A DNA stretch of 64,000 nt from Bacillus mycoides (lineage in GTDB: Bacteria; Bacillota; Bacilli; Bacillales; Bacillaceae_G). A program made the translations under genes and the position numbers. The notes under the pieces are model-generated. The model had not been told where the DNA came from, made no database searches, and was given only the letters and a program-made list of their open reading frames with translations. The stretch spans positions 2,599,001 to 2,663,000 of the forward strand of contig NZ_CP036132.1 in the NCBI RefSeq assembly GCF_018742245.1, given 5' to 3'. Shown here one piece after another: positions 1-9,070 of this stretch (position 1 is the first letter of the stretch; every line of letters begins with the position of its first letter).

Positions 1-310
1 GATATTGCACAATTCTTTTAAAAGCACGATAAACACATATTGTTCTATGAATATCAAGAAAGATAATTGTATCCGCTGCGTTAATTCTTATGTCCATTGT
101 CCCGCCATAATTCCCATCAATAATCCACTTTTCTTCTTTAATTAAGTCATTTTGAACTGTTCTTTGTTCCTCCCTCGGAACACCTACCCAATTCGGTTTC
201 CAAAATAACGCATCAAGATGATACACCTGTATTTTTAGTTTATTTCCTAACTGCTTTGCTAATGTAGATTTTCCTGAACCACCAGAACCAATTAATATTA
301 TTTTTTTCAT
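1..310 (-). CDS. P-loop nucleotide kinase, FlaR/topology-modulation type (partial)
   Basis: The reading frame runs from an ATG at 310 leftwards off the window, so only about the first 103 residues are visible. Residues 8-16 read GSGGSGKST, a Walker A loop, so it should bind ATP or GTP. It continues with HLDALFWKP and WIIDGNYGG, which I associate with the small adenylate-kinase-like proteins labelled 'topology modulation protein FlaR'. The ATG shares the bases ATGA (307-310) with the stop of the preceding APH-family gene, so the two are probably translationally coupled. The substrate is unknown; the old name should not be taken as proof of a role in DNA supercoiling. Confidence 0.75.
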   Translation of the reverse strand, partial: MKKIILIGSGGSGKSTLAKQLGNKLKIQVYHLDALFWKPNWVGVPREEQRTVQNDLIKEEKWIIDGNYGGTMDIRINAADTIIFLDIHRTICVYRAFKRIVQY

Positions 311-1236
311 ATTAGTAGGACTCTTTCTATAGATTCTTCAATAGCTTCTTTATTAGCAAAAATCCATAAAAACATCTCTTCATTTAACTTTAGTAAATCT
401 TTTAACTGAACAAAATAAGTAATAAAAATAATTTGTATAGAAAGCATAACATACCATATAGACTGTATTTCCTCTCTTGTTAAAGGATTTTTCTTATTAT
501 ATCCTTCAAAGATCTTTCCAACTATACGTAGCCATTTCCCTCTTAATATTTCATCAGTATATAACTCACTCAAAATGCTCGTACAACAATAGCATAAATC
601 GAATACTCTAACGTTTTCTTCTAAAAGTTCAAAATCTATAAACCCTTGAAATTCATTCCCTTTAAAGATTACATTCGATAAGTGCATATCGCGATGAATA
701 ATTTGTTTTGGTAATGAGTGAACCGTTTCCTTGAAAGCTGTATGTATTTGACCCATTTTTTGAATTACATTCCGATGAACATGCTCATTCTTTTCTAAAA
801 TTGGTAAAGCCCATCTGTATACTACTTTATACAAATCTCTTTTTATTAACCCGCTTGTACTGTTCACTGAATCTAGTGCTTGATGTAGATTCGCTATTTC
901 ATCTCCAATAGTGCTCCCTAGCTTTATCAGCTTTTCTGTATCTTTTATTTCTAGCACACTTCCAGTAACATATTCGTACAAACAATAATAATTCTCTTTA
1001 TAAAATATGTACCCTTCATCATTTCTCGTTTTTACTAATTTTTGTACTTTAATACCTTTCTCATCAAGCTGTTCTAATACATTTAATTCATTTAGAAGCT
1101 GCTTCATCGATCCCTTTCCCTTTAAAATATACACTTTATTATTACAATGAATTTTCGTTACGTTTGGTTGAATTTCAGTAGCTGCAACATCTTTATATTG
1201 AAACCAAAACTTTGCAATTTCTAATATATCCTCCAT
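307..1236 (-). CDS. APH/choline-kinase family phosphotransferase
   Basis: The protein has about 309 residues and the kinase-like fold of the aminoglycoside phosphotransferase family. The catalytic loop HRDMHLSNVIF lies near the middle-to-end and is followed by the Mg-binding segment GFIDFEL. The family phosphorylates hydroxyl groups on small molecules such as aminoglycosides, choline, homoserine or sugars; nothing here fixes the substrate and I would not infer resistance. The frame can open at a TTG (1242), but AGGGG lies 9 nt before the ATG at 1236 and only 3 nt before the TTG, so I chose the ATG. It sits 26 bp after the DUF2809 gene and overlaps the next gene by ATGA, giving a three-gene operon. 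Confidence 0.8.
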   Translation of the reverse strand: MEDILEIAKFWFQYKDVAATEIQPNVTKIHCNNKVYILKGKGSMKQLLNELNVLEQLDEKGIKVQKLVKTRNDEGYIFYKENYYCLYEYVTGSVLEIKDTEKLIKLGSTIGDEIANLHQALDSVNSTSGLIKRDLYKVVYRWALPILEKNEHVHRNVIQKMGQIHTAFKETVHSLPKQIIHRDMHLSNVIFKGNEFQGFIDFELLEENVRVFDLCYCCTSILSELYTDEILRGKWLRIVGKIFEGYNKKNPLTREEIQSIWYVMLSIQIIFITYFVQLKDLLKLNEEMFLWIFANKEAIEESIERVLLI

Positions 1237-1262
1237 ATACAAATACCCCTTTTAAAATTCAC

Positions 1263-1649
1263 TTATTTCTTCCATAGCATAAACTCACCAAGCATTCCTA
1301 CTCCAACACCAATTGTGTAAGCCACTAAATCACTCCATAAAAATCCGTACCCTAATACGAGTCCACCTAAAGTCGTTGCGCGAATGCTATCTATCCAAGT
1401 CTCATGGTACAATTGGCTAATTTCAATCCCGTAGCAAAATATCAAACTAATAAAAGCTAATTTCTTCGTTTCTATTTTAGAAAATAAAAATCCGAATCCA
1501 GTGAAAATCATTAATGCCCATAATGCATCACCTAAGTAGTCATTTAATAGATCAGGTAATGCAAAAGCAAACTTTCTGGAAATAAGACCTAAAATAACAA
1601 CAACTATAGTAAACAGTGCATATAGTAATCTGTTTCGTTTCGTATTCAT
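1263..1649 (-). CDS. DUF2809 family membrane protein
   Basis: This 128-residue protein is mostly hydrophobic, with about four membrane segments. It begins MNTKRNRLLY and runs straight into a helix. GDALWALMIF in the first half and GIEISQLYH in the second are the features I associate with DUF2809, a family of small integral membrane proteins of unknown function. It is the first gene of the leftward operon with the APH-family kinase and the P-loop protein. No enzymatic motif is visible. Confidence 0.75.
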   Translation of the reverse strand: MNTKRNRLLYALFTIVVVILGLISRKFAFALPDLLNDYLGDALWALMIFTGFGFLFSKIETKKLAFISLIFCYGIEISQLYHETWIDSIRATTLGGLVLGYGFLWSDLVAYTIGVGVGMLGEFMLWKK

Positions 1650-1682
1650 TTCAAAATCTCCTAATATATAATCTAAAACTGC

Positions 1683-1720
1683 AAATAGCTAGTAAAATAT
1701 AATCATTTTACTAGCTATTT
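1683..1720 (-). terminator. Rho-independent terminator after the YjbR gene
   Basis: A perfect 16-bp stem (AAATAGCTAGTAAAAT and its complement) encloses a 6-nt loop just downstream of the stop of the MmcQ/YjbR gene. It ends that three-gene unit before the DUF2809 operon. Confidence 0.75.
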
Positions 1721-1741
1721 ATGGTCGACTTCACTTTGTAT

Positions 1742-2095
1742 TTAATCCAATAACTCTTGCTGCTTTTTCTTTGAAAATGATTGTAGTACTAAATCATACG
1801 ACCAATCAATCATTTTATTAATTTGTTCTTGTTCTACACCCTTATGTATATAAACTGTATTCCAATGTTTTTTATTCATATGATATCCAGGAATAATTGT
1901 TTCCGGATAATCTTCTCTTATTCGCAAGGCAAGTTCTGGATCACATTTTAATGTAATCGCAGCTTTTTCACCTTCTTCATGATTCACTATCGCAAATATT
2001 TTATTATTGATCCTCATACATGTTGCACTCCAGCCATCTGGAGAATCTGCTGTCGCTTTTCTTTTCGATAAACAATATGCTTTTGTTGCATTCAT
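1742..2095 (-). CDS. MmcQ/YjbR family protein
   Basis: About 117 residues with the compact MmcQ/YjbR (DUF419) fold: a central WSATCMRINNKIFAIV strand pair, then a PGYHMNKKHWNTVYI segment and a C-terminal WSYDLVLQS helix. The family is often annotated as DNA-binding-like, but no biochemical role is settled. The longest frame opens at a GTG (2107) that is itself part of the AGAGGTG Shine-Dalgarno sequence, so the ATG at 2095 is the better start. It follows two GNAT genes in the same direction with a 15-bp gap and is probably co-transcribed with them. Confidence 0.8.
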   Translation of the reverse strand: MNATKAYCLSKRKATADSPDGWSATCMRINNKIFAIVNHEEGEKAAITLKCDPELALRIREDYPETIIPGYHMNKKHWNTVYIHKGVEQEQINKMIDWSYDLVLQSFSKKKQQELLD

Positions 2096-2110
2096 TCTAA
2101 TTGGCACCTC

Positions 2111-2515
2111 TTATTCTTTCACTATTTGATTACGATGCATCACAATTTGCTTCGTCGCTTGAAACTGCTGTTCCCCATAAAACTTTATTAGTTTCTCTCC
2201 GCAAAATAGACTAACAATATCAATATGAGATATCTCTTTCAGTAACATTGTTAGCATCTTCTCACCAATACCTTTATTTCTTACACTTTCATGTACGACA
2301 ACATCTTCAATATACGCCCGAAAAACACCGTCAGTAACAACTCTAGCAAATCCAATTAATTCGTTTTCTTCCCATACTCCAATTGCTATACTATTCTTTA
2401 ACATTTTTTCAATATCAATTACTTTTCTTTCTGGCCACCAGCCAACAGAATCGTAAAGTTTCTTTATTTTTTCTACACAGATTGGTTGTTCATGTTGTAA
2501 TTTATACGTGTACAT
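2111..2515 (-). CDS. GNAT family N-acetyltransferase
   Basis: This 134-residue protein carries the acetyl-CoA pyrophosphate loop in VVVHESVRNKGIGEKMLTMLL (the R/Q-x-x-G-x-G/A motif reads RNKGIG), preceded by a beta strand, as expected for GNAT enzymes. The C-terminal KLIKFYGEQQF segment matches the usual xxFYxxxGF region. The acceptor is unknown. It is the middle gene of a leftward GNAT-GNAT-YjbR set. Confidence 0.85.
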   Translation of the reverse strand: MYTYKLQHEQPICVEKIKKLYDSVGWWPERKVIDIEKMLKNSIAIGVWEENELIGFARVVTDGVFRAYIEDVVVHESVRNKGIGEKMLTMLLKEISHIDIVSLFCGEKLIKFYGEQQFQATKQIVMHRNQIVKE

Positions 2516-2549
2516 TCTCCATTCTCCTAGTAAACATAATATAATTATA

Positions 2550-2966
2550 TTAAAGTCTTTTTTCTAAAAAATGTTGACTATATCCTTTAGGATGATCTTC
2601 AACGACCCCAAACTCTCGATAACCATGCTTTTTATAAAATTCTGGTGCTTGGAAACTAAATGAATCTAGTAAAATGAGTCTACATCCTTTTTCCTTCGCA
2701 ATTTCTTCTATTGTATGTAACAATTGACTACCATAACCATCATGGCGAACTGATTCATCAACCCATAAAAAATCGATGTGTAGATGATAAAAATACATCA
2801 TTCCTGTTACCCCACCAAAGATTTTCCCTTCCTCATCTTTCACTACGAAACTTACTTGTTCCATTGGCTGTTTTACTTCATCTGACAGCGCAGACATATT
2901 ATATTGAATTACTTTATTTTTTATGTATTCGCCTTCAGTGCGAGTACCGTTCTCTATACGTTTCAT
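2550..2966 (-). CDS. GNAT family N-acetyltransferase
   Basis: This 138-residue protein belongs to the GNAT fold. The acetyl-CoA loop is RHDGYGSQLL, preceded by the strand LHIDFLWVDESV, and the C-terminal part has APEFYKKHGYREFG. The arrangement with GVTGMMYFYHLHIDFLWV before the loop resembles the small acetyltransferases often annotated as YjaB/AacA-like. GGAAGAAG lies 5-8 nt before the ATG at 2966. It is the first gene of the three-gene leftward unit and its upstream region faces the collagen-like spore gene. Confidence 0.85.
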   Translation of the reverse strand: MKRIENGTRTEGEYIKNKVIQYNMSALSDEVKQPMEQVSFVVKDEEGKIFGGVTGMMYFYHLHIDFLWVDESVRHDGYGSQLLHTIEEIAKEKGCRLILLDSFSFQAPEFYKKHGYREFGVVEDHPKGYSQHFLEKRL

Positions 2967-3206
2967 ATGTACTTCTTCCTTTCAATTCTTATAATATTTA
3001 CATATTTTTATTTCTTCATTTTAATAGACTAATCCATACAAATCCACCATATGTAACAAAACATGAAAAACTAATTAACCCCGGCATTGATACATACCCT
3101 TTTCTTGCATAACTTATGACGGTATAACTAGCAATTAATGGAATAGATTTATATCTGTAACATAAGGGTATATGCCTATTTTTATTTTTAAAGGCTTTTT
3201 CCTTAT

Positions 3207-3234
3207 ACTTGCGTGTTAGCTAACTCATAAACTA
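3207..3234 (+). promoter_or_regulatory. Probable sigma-K promoter of the collagen-like gene
   Basis: AC at 3207-3208 is followed after 17 nt by CATAAACTA at 3226-3234, which fits the sigma-K consensus AC-N16/17-CATANNNTA exactly. It ends 39 bp before the ATG of the collagen-like gene. This agrees with mother-cell expression late in sporulation, as expected for an exosporium protein. The rest of the 2967-3206 gap shows no gene. Confidence 0.6.
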
Positions 3235-3273
3235 TATTGTGTAAGTTGGGTTAATGATAAGGATGGTGTAAAA

Positions 3274-4086
<813 letters not shown>

Positions 4087-4141
4087 TGTATTGAAGTACT
4101 TGAATCTTTTCGTTTTGCTGGCGGATCACAAAATCATTAAG

Positions 4142-4164
4142 GAGAGCCTTTGTGCTCTCTTTTT
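4142..4164 (+). terminator. Terminator of the collagen-like gene
   Basis: GAGAGC and GCTCTC form a stem around a 6-nt loop and are followed by TTTTTA, about 55 bp after the stop codon. Confidence 0.75.
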
Positions 4165-4304
4165 ATGTTAGAAATCACCAGACACTCCCATATGCTGAGC
4201 ACATTCCTTTATAGTCCCGATACATATGAGCGATTCACTTTTGTAAACGGTATACTCCTTTAGGTGCACTATTCCCCTCCCTGCTATTAAAATAACGTTT
4301 TTAT

Positions 4305-5090
4305 TCAATTATCGGTTACAACGTTTGTTTGACTTGTCATCTTATATTCTTTATATAAGCACTTCAAAGCTTCTAGAATTGTTTCATCAACCTCTTTATT
4401 ATCAAATCGATTAGGTAAATCTCTTCCCCCAATTACATAAAGAAACGGAAATTCATGAAACATCCCTATTATACCAATATTTATTGTAGCGGTGGATAAA
4501 CCACCTGTCACATGCGCTAAATGATAATACGGTATCCCTTCATAATTACCTTGTTGCCTTACCATTCCACTAATAATGGGTTCCCATAATTCTGGTTCTG
4601 CTTTATACCCTTGAAAAATATGTACTAAAAGTGAAAGAACTTGATTTAACTCTCCGACATTTTGCTCATCTCTAGGGTTTTCCTGTATATGAATCTTTGA
4701 AAAGTACGTTAAAACATTTTCTCTGACAGTTTCCCATCCTCCGTAGTGCATTACAACCGAGTGAGCAATATAACTGTCGTGGCAAGCTATCATTACTTCA
4801 ACCGCTTTACTAAGTGTTAATGTAGTTCTTCCTTGTAAATGAGGATATAACTGCACACTATCCTCATTTGGATTAAACTTAATGTGATGAAGTGTATCAT
4901 TCCAATTAATTTGTTTGTCCTTTACCATCCTCGCTACTGCAAATCCAATTGCCACTTTTGCTGCTGATGCTAATGGAATATAAAGATTATTATTATAGGA
5001 GGCAACTATATTTTCATATTTTGTAGAGTAAACAGCTACTCCAACTTGACCAGATTGTATTTCTTTTATTTTTCGTATGACAGTTTCCAT
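4305..5090 (-). CDS. Serine hydrolase, class A beta-lactamase-like fold, cytoplasmic
   Basis: About 261 residues with a beta-lactamase/PBP-like layout but no signal peptide. The Ser-x-x-Lys motif is SAAK (about 42-45). In place of SDN there is HDS (in CHDSYIA), and in place of KTG there is VTG (in HVTGGLST). The acylation pair is kept but the other two signature motifs are changed, as in many Bacillus 'serine hydrolase' proteins, so beta-lactam hydrolysis should not be assumed. The ATG at 5096 overlaps the AGGG ribosome site; the ATG at 5090 is spaced correctly. Confidence 0.75.
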   Translation of the reverse strand: METVIRKIKEIQSGQVGVAVYSTKYENIVASYNNNLYIPLASAAKVAIGFAVARMVKDKQINWNDTLHHIKFNPNEDSVQLYPHLQGRTTLTLSKAVEVMIACHDSYIAHSVVMHYGGWETVRENVLTYFSKIHIQENPRDEQNVGELNQVLSLLVHIFQGYKAEPELWEPIISGMVRQQGNYEGIPYYHLAHVTGGLSTATINIGIIGMFHEFPFLYVIGGRDLPNRFDNKEVDETILEALKCLYKEYKMTSQTNVVTDN

Positions 5091-5183
5091 ATTCATCCCT
5101 CTTTTTATATTGTTATATCACCCTCTGAAAATTCGAGATAAAATGTCAAAACCCTCCTTTGTTAAATTATATTGGTGAATACA

Positions 5184-5219
5184 AAAAAGATAGCATGAGA
5201 TTTCTTCATACTATCTTTT
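5184..5219 (-). terminator. Terminator after the Pat-like GNAT gene
   Basis: AAAGATAG and CTATCTTT form an interrupted stem (inner ATGA/TCAT) about 50 bp downstream of the stop of the 5270-5782 gene, with a T-rich exit on the minus strand. Confidence 0.6.
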
Positions 5220-5269
5220 GAAATATACACAATTTCTTTTTAAAATTATTTTTACAGTAATAGATACAG

Positions 5270-5782
5270 CTATTCTTCAGTAGGATTTTTAGGACCATTA
5301 AGCTCCAATTGATAAAAAGCTAAATCTAGCCATCGATTGAACTTATAACCGGCTTTTTTTATTGTCCCTGCATGAACAAATCCATAGTTTTGATGCAGGG
5401 CAATACTTTTCTCATTTTCTACGTCAATTCCAGCAATTAAGGTCATATATTCTCTTTCCTGTGCAATAGCTATTAGTTCTTTCATTAAAGACTTCCCAAT
5501 TCCATTTTTTCTATATTCCTTATCAACGTATATGGAGTGTTCAATTGAATATTTATAGGCAGGCCACGCTCTAAATAGACCAAATGTTGCAAATCCCACT
5601 ACTTTATTATCTAGTTCGTATACTAAAATTGGATAACCGTCAGTCTTTTTTTGTTCATACCAATCTATTCTATTTTCAAGGGTTACAGGTTTATAAGCAT
5701 ATACAGCTGTTGTATAAACTATCGCATCATTATAAATATCTAAAATACATGCTAAATCTTTTTTCGTTGCTTCCCTTATCAT
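5270..5782 (-). CDS. GNAT acetyltransferase, phosphinothricin/Pat-like
   Basis: This 170-residue protein has the arrangement of the Pat/MnaT/YwnH group. It starts MIREATKKDLACILDIYNDAI, has RAWPAYKYSIEHSIYVDKEYRKNGIGKSLM around the acetyl-CoA loop (RKNGIG), and then ENEKSIALHQNYGFVHAGTI. Members acetylate phosphinothricin, methionine sulfoximine or related amino acids; the natural substrate here is unknown. AAAGGAAG precedes the ATG with correct spacing. It appears to be monocistronic. Confidence 0.85.
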   Translation of the reverse strand: MIREATKKDLACILDIYNDAIVYTTAVYAYKPVTLENRIDWYEQKKTDGYPILVYELDNKVVGFATFGLFRAWPAYKYSIEHSIYVDKEYRKNGIGKSLMKELIAIAQEREYMTLIAGIDVENEKSIALHQNYGFVHAGTIKKAGYKFNRWLDLAFYQLELNGPKNPTEE

Positions 5783-5843
5783 TGTTTTCTTCCTTTCATA
5801 ATGGTTATCTTCTAAATGGTTTCATATTATCGGAATTTCTGAT

Positions 5844-6851
5844 TCATTTCCACATACGAATACTAGCTTTTCGGAAACCATCAAATATATTTATTGCAGC
5901 AGACAGTGTGTAAATAAAAATTCCACCGCCGATTAACCACGTTTTAAATTCCTCTGGGGACATAGTAAACACATTTGCCACATACGTAATAAATCCTTCG
6001 TTAAATAAATGCGAATTTACTACAATTACAATGAATACTATTGTTCCAGCTACTTGAAGAATAGCATTCCCAATTGCCAACCTTTGCGTCCATTGTCCTT
6101 GTACTAATTTATAAAGTGATATACCTATTTCGAAAACGATCATAATTACAACGATTGGCCAGTACTGAAGTAAAACATCTTGATTGAAAGTTGGCGCGAC
6201 AAAATTCAGTCCATTTTCAGTACCTTCATATACGCCTACAAGATGATTGGCATAAAAATAAAGCGTTGCCCATACTGCCGTCCACATCAGCCCTCCAAAA
6301 ACTTCAAACTTTGAGATTGACTTTTTCTTTGGCACATACGAGATATTTTTCAAATCATCAGGCGTCCATTTTTTTAAACTTGTCGTCAACGGTTGGGTAC
6401 CTTTGTCTTTATCTGTTCTTTCTAAAATAGCAAATACAAGGGTCAACCAGAAAAATACATGGAGGCCTACTTCGACAATTTCCCCAATGCCTTTACCTAT
6501 CAATTGTAAAATAACATTTAATACTGCTTGATCACCAGTATAGCCAATAAAATTTTCTGCAACCATTGAAATAAGCGCAATAACAACCGCAATCGGTATA
6601 ATCATTTTTAATAAAGTCATATACACATCAAAATAACGTGGTCCAATTAAATGCATCGGTCTATCCAAGTACCCATTAGCCAATGAGACTGGACTCCCTA
6701 ATTTTTCAAGAACACTTTTTTCATCTTCTTCATTATAATCATCAGGTAACATATCCTCGATTGTTGACCGTAGTTCAAGTATAATATCTTCACGATTTTT
6801 TTCAGGTAATCTCTTCGCAACTTCCTCGACGTAGATATCAATCAAACTCAT
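5844..6851 (-). CDS. HAAS-domain membrane protein, PadR partner
   Basis: This 335-residue protein begins with a soluble segment of about 65 residues (IYVEEVAKRLPEKNREDIILELRSTIEDML) typical of HAAS signalling domains, then has six or so membrane helices. It starts inside the 3' end of the PadR gene (14-bp overlap), with a strong AGGAGGA site just upstream, so the two are co-translated. HAAS proteins next to PadR regulators are thought to work with the repressor at the membrane, but the signal is unknown. No transporter ATPase lies nearby. Confidence 0.8.
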   Translation of the reverse strand: MSLIDIYVEEVAKRLPEKNREDIILELRSTIEDMLPDDYNEEDEKSVLEKLGSPVSLANGYLDRPMHLIGPRYFDVYMTLLKMIIPIAVVIALISMVAENFIGYTGDQAVLNVILQLIGKGIGEIVEVGLHVFFWLTLVFAILERTDKDKGTQPLTTSLKKWTPDDLKNISYVPKKKSISKFEVFGGLMWTAVWATLYFYANHLVGVYEGTENGLNFVAPTFNQDVLLQYWPIVVIMIVFEIGISLYKLVQGQWTQRLAIGNAILQVAGTIVFIVIVVNSHLFNEGFITYVANVFTMSPEEFKTWLIGGGIFIYTLSAAINIFDGFRKASIRMWK

Positions 6852-7185
6852 TCTTGTCCTCCTCCTTTAATAAGTTATAAAGTTCTTTCGAATCCTTTAT
6901 CCATTCCTTTTTCAACTGCAAAAATATATCTAATCCATATTCACTTAAAACATAATATTTACGAGGTCTACTCTCAGTTTTATCCCAACTACTCGTCACT
7001 AGCTCCTGCTTTTCTAATCGGCGAAGTAGTGGATATAAAGTACTTTGATCTATCATGATTCCTGATTGCTCCAATAATTGGACAAGCGAATATCCATACT
7101 GCGGCGTTCTTAGTTGACTTAAAACCGCTAATGTCAATGTCCCTCTCCTTAGCTCAGTAATTAATGAATTTAATAAAGTATCCAT
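6838..7185 (-). CDS. PadR family transcriptional regulator
   Basis: This 115-residue protein has the PadR winged helix: RRGTLTLAVLSQLRTPQYGYSLVQLL, then STLYPLLRRLEKQELVTSSW and RPRKYYVLSEYG. The C-terminal helix KKEWIKDSKELYNLL would form the dimer interface. It heads a two-gene operon with the HAAS membrane protein. PadR proteins usually repress their own operon; candidate operators lie in the 7207-7256 region. The start is supported by GAGG 7 nt before the ATG. Confidence 0.9.
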   Translation of the reverse strand: MDTLLNSLITELRRGTLTLAVLSQLRTPQYGYSLVQLLEQSGIMIDQSTLYPLLRRLEKQELVTSSWDKTESRPRKYYVLSEYGLDIFLQLKKEWIKDSKELYNLLKEEDKNEFD

Positions 7186-7206
7186 TCATCCACCTCATTT
7201 CCATTA

Positions 7207-7256
7207 CTATATGTCATACAGTATGTGTTTTATACTATGTATCGTACAGTATTAGT
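7207..7256 (-). promoter_or_regulatory. Candidate PadR operator region
   Basis: Directly upstream of the padR-type gene lies a perfect 11-bp palindrome CATACAGTATG (7215-7225). The motif ACAGTAT returns at 7246-7252 inside a second TACT...AGTA inverted repeat, 27 bp away. Two related inverted repeats near the start fit an autoregulatory operator, but binding is inferred. Confidence 0.4.
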
Positions 7257-7293
7257 GTGACAAAAACAATGATTTTTCAAAAAATATACAATA

Positions 7294-7323
7294 AAAAGCA
7301 CAAACGATATGATTTGTGCTTTT
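7294..7323 (-). terminator. Terminator after the DUF952 gene
   Basis: An 11-bp perfect stem (AAAAGCACAAA and TTTGTGCTTTT) encloses an 8-nt loop 30 bp downstream of the DUF952 stop and is T-rich on the minus strand. Confidence 0.8.
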
Positions 7324-7353
7324 CTAGCTAACTTAAATGCCTATATAACACGC

Positions 7354-7686
7354 TTAACTTTGTACCTCTGGTAATATAAACTCTCCTTTTTCTTTTGGAA
7401 ATGGGACAACATCTACAATTGCATCTACATTGATTACTCCGTATACATGCGGATATTTTTGACCGTTAGAAGCAAGTTCATATTTTATTTCTGCTTTTAA
7501 CAGGGATGGATCAATTGTAAGTAATAAAACATCTTCTTCATGACTGAAATGTTTTTGAGCAACTTTTAAAGCTTGGTTTAATAATGAACAATGAATAAAC
7601 CCCTCTTTTATAAGTGATTCTTCATTAATTTCTCCCGTTGTTTTCGCGATTTCCCAATTTCTTTTTGTTATTATTTTTGTAATCAT
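7354..7686 (-). CDS. DUF952 family protein
   Basis: This 110-residue soluble protein matches DUF952. It has an N-terminal KIITKRNWEIAKTTG, a central EGFIHCSLLNQALKVAQKHF with the conserved FIHCS, and PHVYGVINVDAIVDVVPF near the end. The family is small, widespread and without an assigned reaction. It appears to be monocistronic, with its own terminator. Confidence 0.8.
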   Translation of the reverse strand: MITKIITKRNWEIAKTTGEINEESLIKEGFIHCSLLNQALKVAQKHFSHEEDVLLLTIDPSLLKAEIKYELASNGQKYPHVYGVINVDAIVDVVPFPKEKGEFILPEVQS

Positions 7687-7768
7687 AGCTATTCCCCCTT
7701 TTTAATATATGTAATGATATAATAATACTAAAATTTCCAACACATGATTAATAGATTGGAGACTTATA

Positions 7769-8185
7769 ATGGATAAAAAATTAGAAGAGATAATTGTAAA
7801 TTCCTTTTTTACTAAGCGACTTCAAAATAGGATCATGTTTGAACTTTCTTCAACTAAGAAACGTAAAGATGCCATAGGTCGCCTTTGCCATAATTACAGA
7901 ACTACGCTACGTGAAGAATATATGATTGAAATTCCTAAACCTAATTCGTGTCCAATTGATATAGGTCGTCTGTTAAAAAAACATGGGGCCGATGATTCTT
8001 GCTACGCCATATCATGGGACACTAAAATCGATGGGAAAATACTCCCTTTGCCGGACGCATTAGAGGCTGCTGTTGGAATGGGAATGCCTTCTATTCTATA
8101 CTCAATTACAAATCAAGTTGCGTATTTTGAAGCAGAACAAGAAACACTTCCATCACCAAGATTTATACTTAAACGCACATATTAA
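7769..8185 (+). CDS. Hypothetical protein, 138 residues
   Basis: I do not recognise this protein. It is soluble and basic at its N-terminus (KRLQNRIMFELSSTKKRKDAIGRLCHNY). A central DDSCYAISWDTKIDGKILPL segment looks like beta structure, and LPDALEAAVGMGMPSILYS would form a helix. There is no signal peptide or membrane segment. TTGGAGA lies 8-9 nt before the ATG. It runs in the same direction as the next gene with an 86-bp gap. Confidence 0.6.
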   Translation: MDKKLEEIIVNSFFTKRLQNRIMFELSSTKKRKDAIGRLCHNYRTTLREEYMIEIPKPNSCPIDIGRLLKKHGADDSCYAISWDTKIDGKILPLPDALEAAVGMGMPSILYSITNQVAYFEAEQETLPSPRFILKRTY

Positions 8186-8271
8186 ATCATATAACTCCAG
8201 TGAATTTTTTCTATATGCTTACGTTATTCAATTAAAATAGCATTTTATCGGGATGGAGATACATATAACTA

Positions 8272-9000
8272 ATGAGTAAAAATCACACTGCACTACAAGC
8301 CATTATTATACATATGAATACAAATGAGAACTGGCATGATTTTATTTCTTACTGTCAGCAGCTCGAAGCAGAACTACGAAAATTAGCTTTTAAGCATTTA
8401 GATATATTTATTACAAATGCAAAGAAATGGGAATCCAAAGATCAACAAGAGTTTGCTATTACGCTTTTTACTATTTTAGATACATCCAACGAGAAAAATG
8501 AAGTATTAACTTTCCCGTTAAATTGTTTTCTAATAGACATTCTATATCAATGGTTAGAAAAGGATCCATCTGATTCAAGACCTTTTAAATGGATGGGACT
8601 TTATATGGGTTCCGGAAATACTGATGAGGATTTGGAACAACTTCTCCAAAAAACCATTGAATTAGGTGGCGATACCGAACAAGAGGCAATGATACATCTT
8701 GTTTCTTACTATATAAATAGCTTAGAGTTTTGTACGCATGAATTTCCATCAGGTTATTGCGGAGATTTAAACGAATGTAAAGAAAAACTTCCCTATATGA
8801 TTCAATTAATTGAGAGAATTCAGGATGAGAACATAAAAGAACAAATATTGTGGCAAATACAAGAGCAACTAGACTTAATTCTAGATTGGTTAAAGAATGC
8901 ACAAAATCCGGTAGATGCTGTTCGTCTATGGGAAAAAGAACAGACTAAGGAATTAGAGAGGATGATAGTATATTATTTAAATAACAGCTTTGATCGCTAA
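8272..9000 (+). CDS. Hypothetical helical protein, 242 residues
   Basis: I do not recognise this gene. The product is acidic and predicted all-helical. Parts such as SDSRPFKWMGLYMGSGNTDEDLEQLLQ and EQEAMIHLVSYYINSLE resemble helical-repeat proteins seen in Bacillus polymorphic-toxin immunity or housekeeping hypotheticals, but no domain is certain. GGATGGAGA lies upstream at a rather long spacing. A convergent terminator separates it from helD. Confidence 0.6.
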   Translation: MSKNHTALQAIIIHMNTNENWHDFISYCQQLEAELRKLAFKHLDIFITNAKKWESKDQQEFAITLFTILDTSNEKNEVLTFPLNCFLIDILYQWLEKDPSDSRPFKWMGLYMGSGNTDEDLEQLLQKTIELGGDTEQEAMIHLVSYYINSLEFCTHEFPSGYCGDLNECKEKLPYMIQLIERIQDENIKEQILWQIQEQLDLILDWLKNAQNPVDAVRLWEKEQTKELERMIVYYLNNSFDR

Positions 9001-9020
9001 TTCATATACCATTTAAATAT

Positions 9021-9064
9021 AAAAAAGAGAATTTTCATGAACTATTAGAAAATCCTCTTTTTTA
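9021..9064. terminator. Bidirectional terminator between convergent genes
   Basis: AAAAAAGAG-ATTTTC pairs with GAAAAT-CTCTTTTTT around an 11-nt loop. A-rich and T-rich flanks serve both the rightward hypothetical gene and the leftward helD. Confidence 0.75.
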
Positions 9065-9070
9065 TTTATT

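Noticed and set aside
2711..3112. Rightward open frame of 133 codons
   Set aside because: It lies antisense to the GNAT gene at 2550-2966, has no ribosome site and no protein-like pattern.
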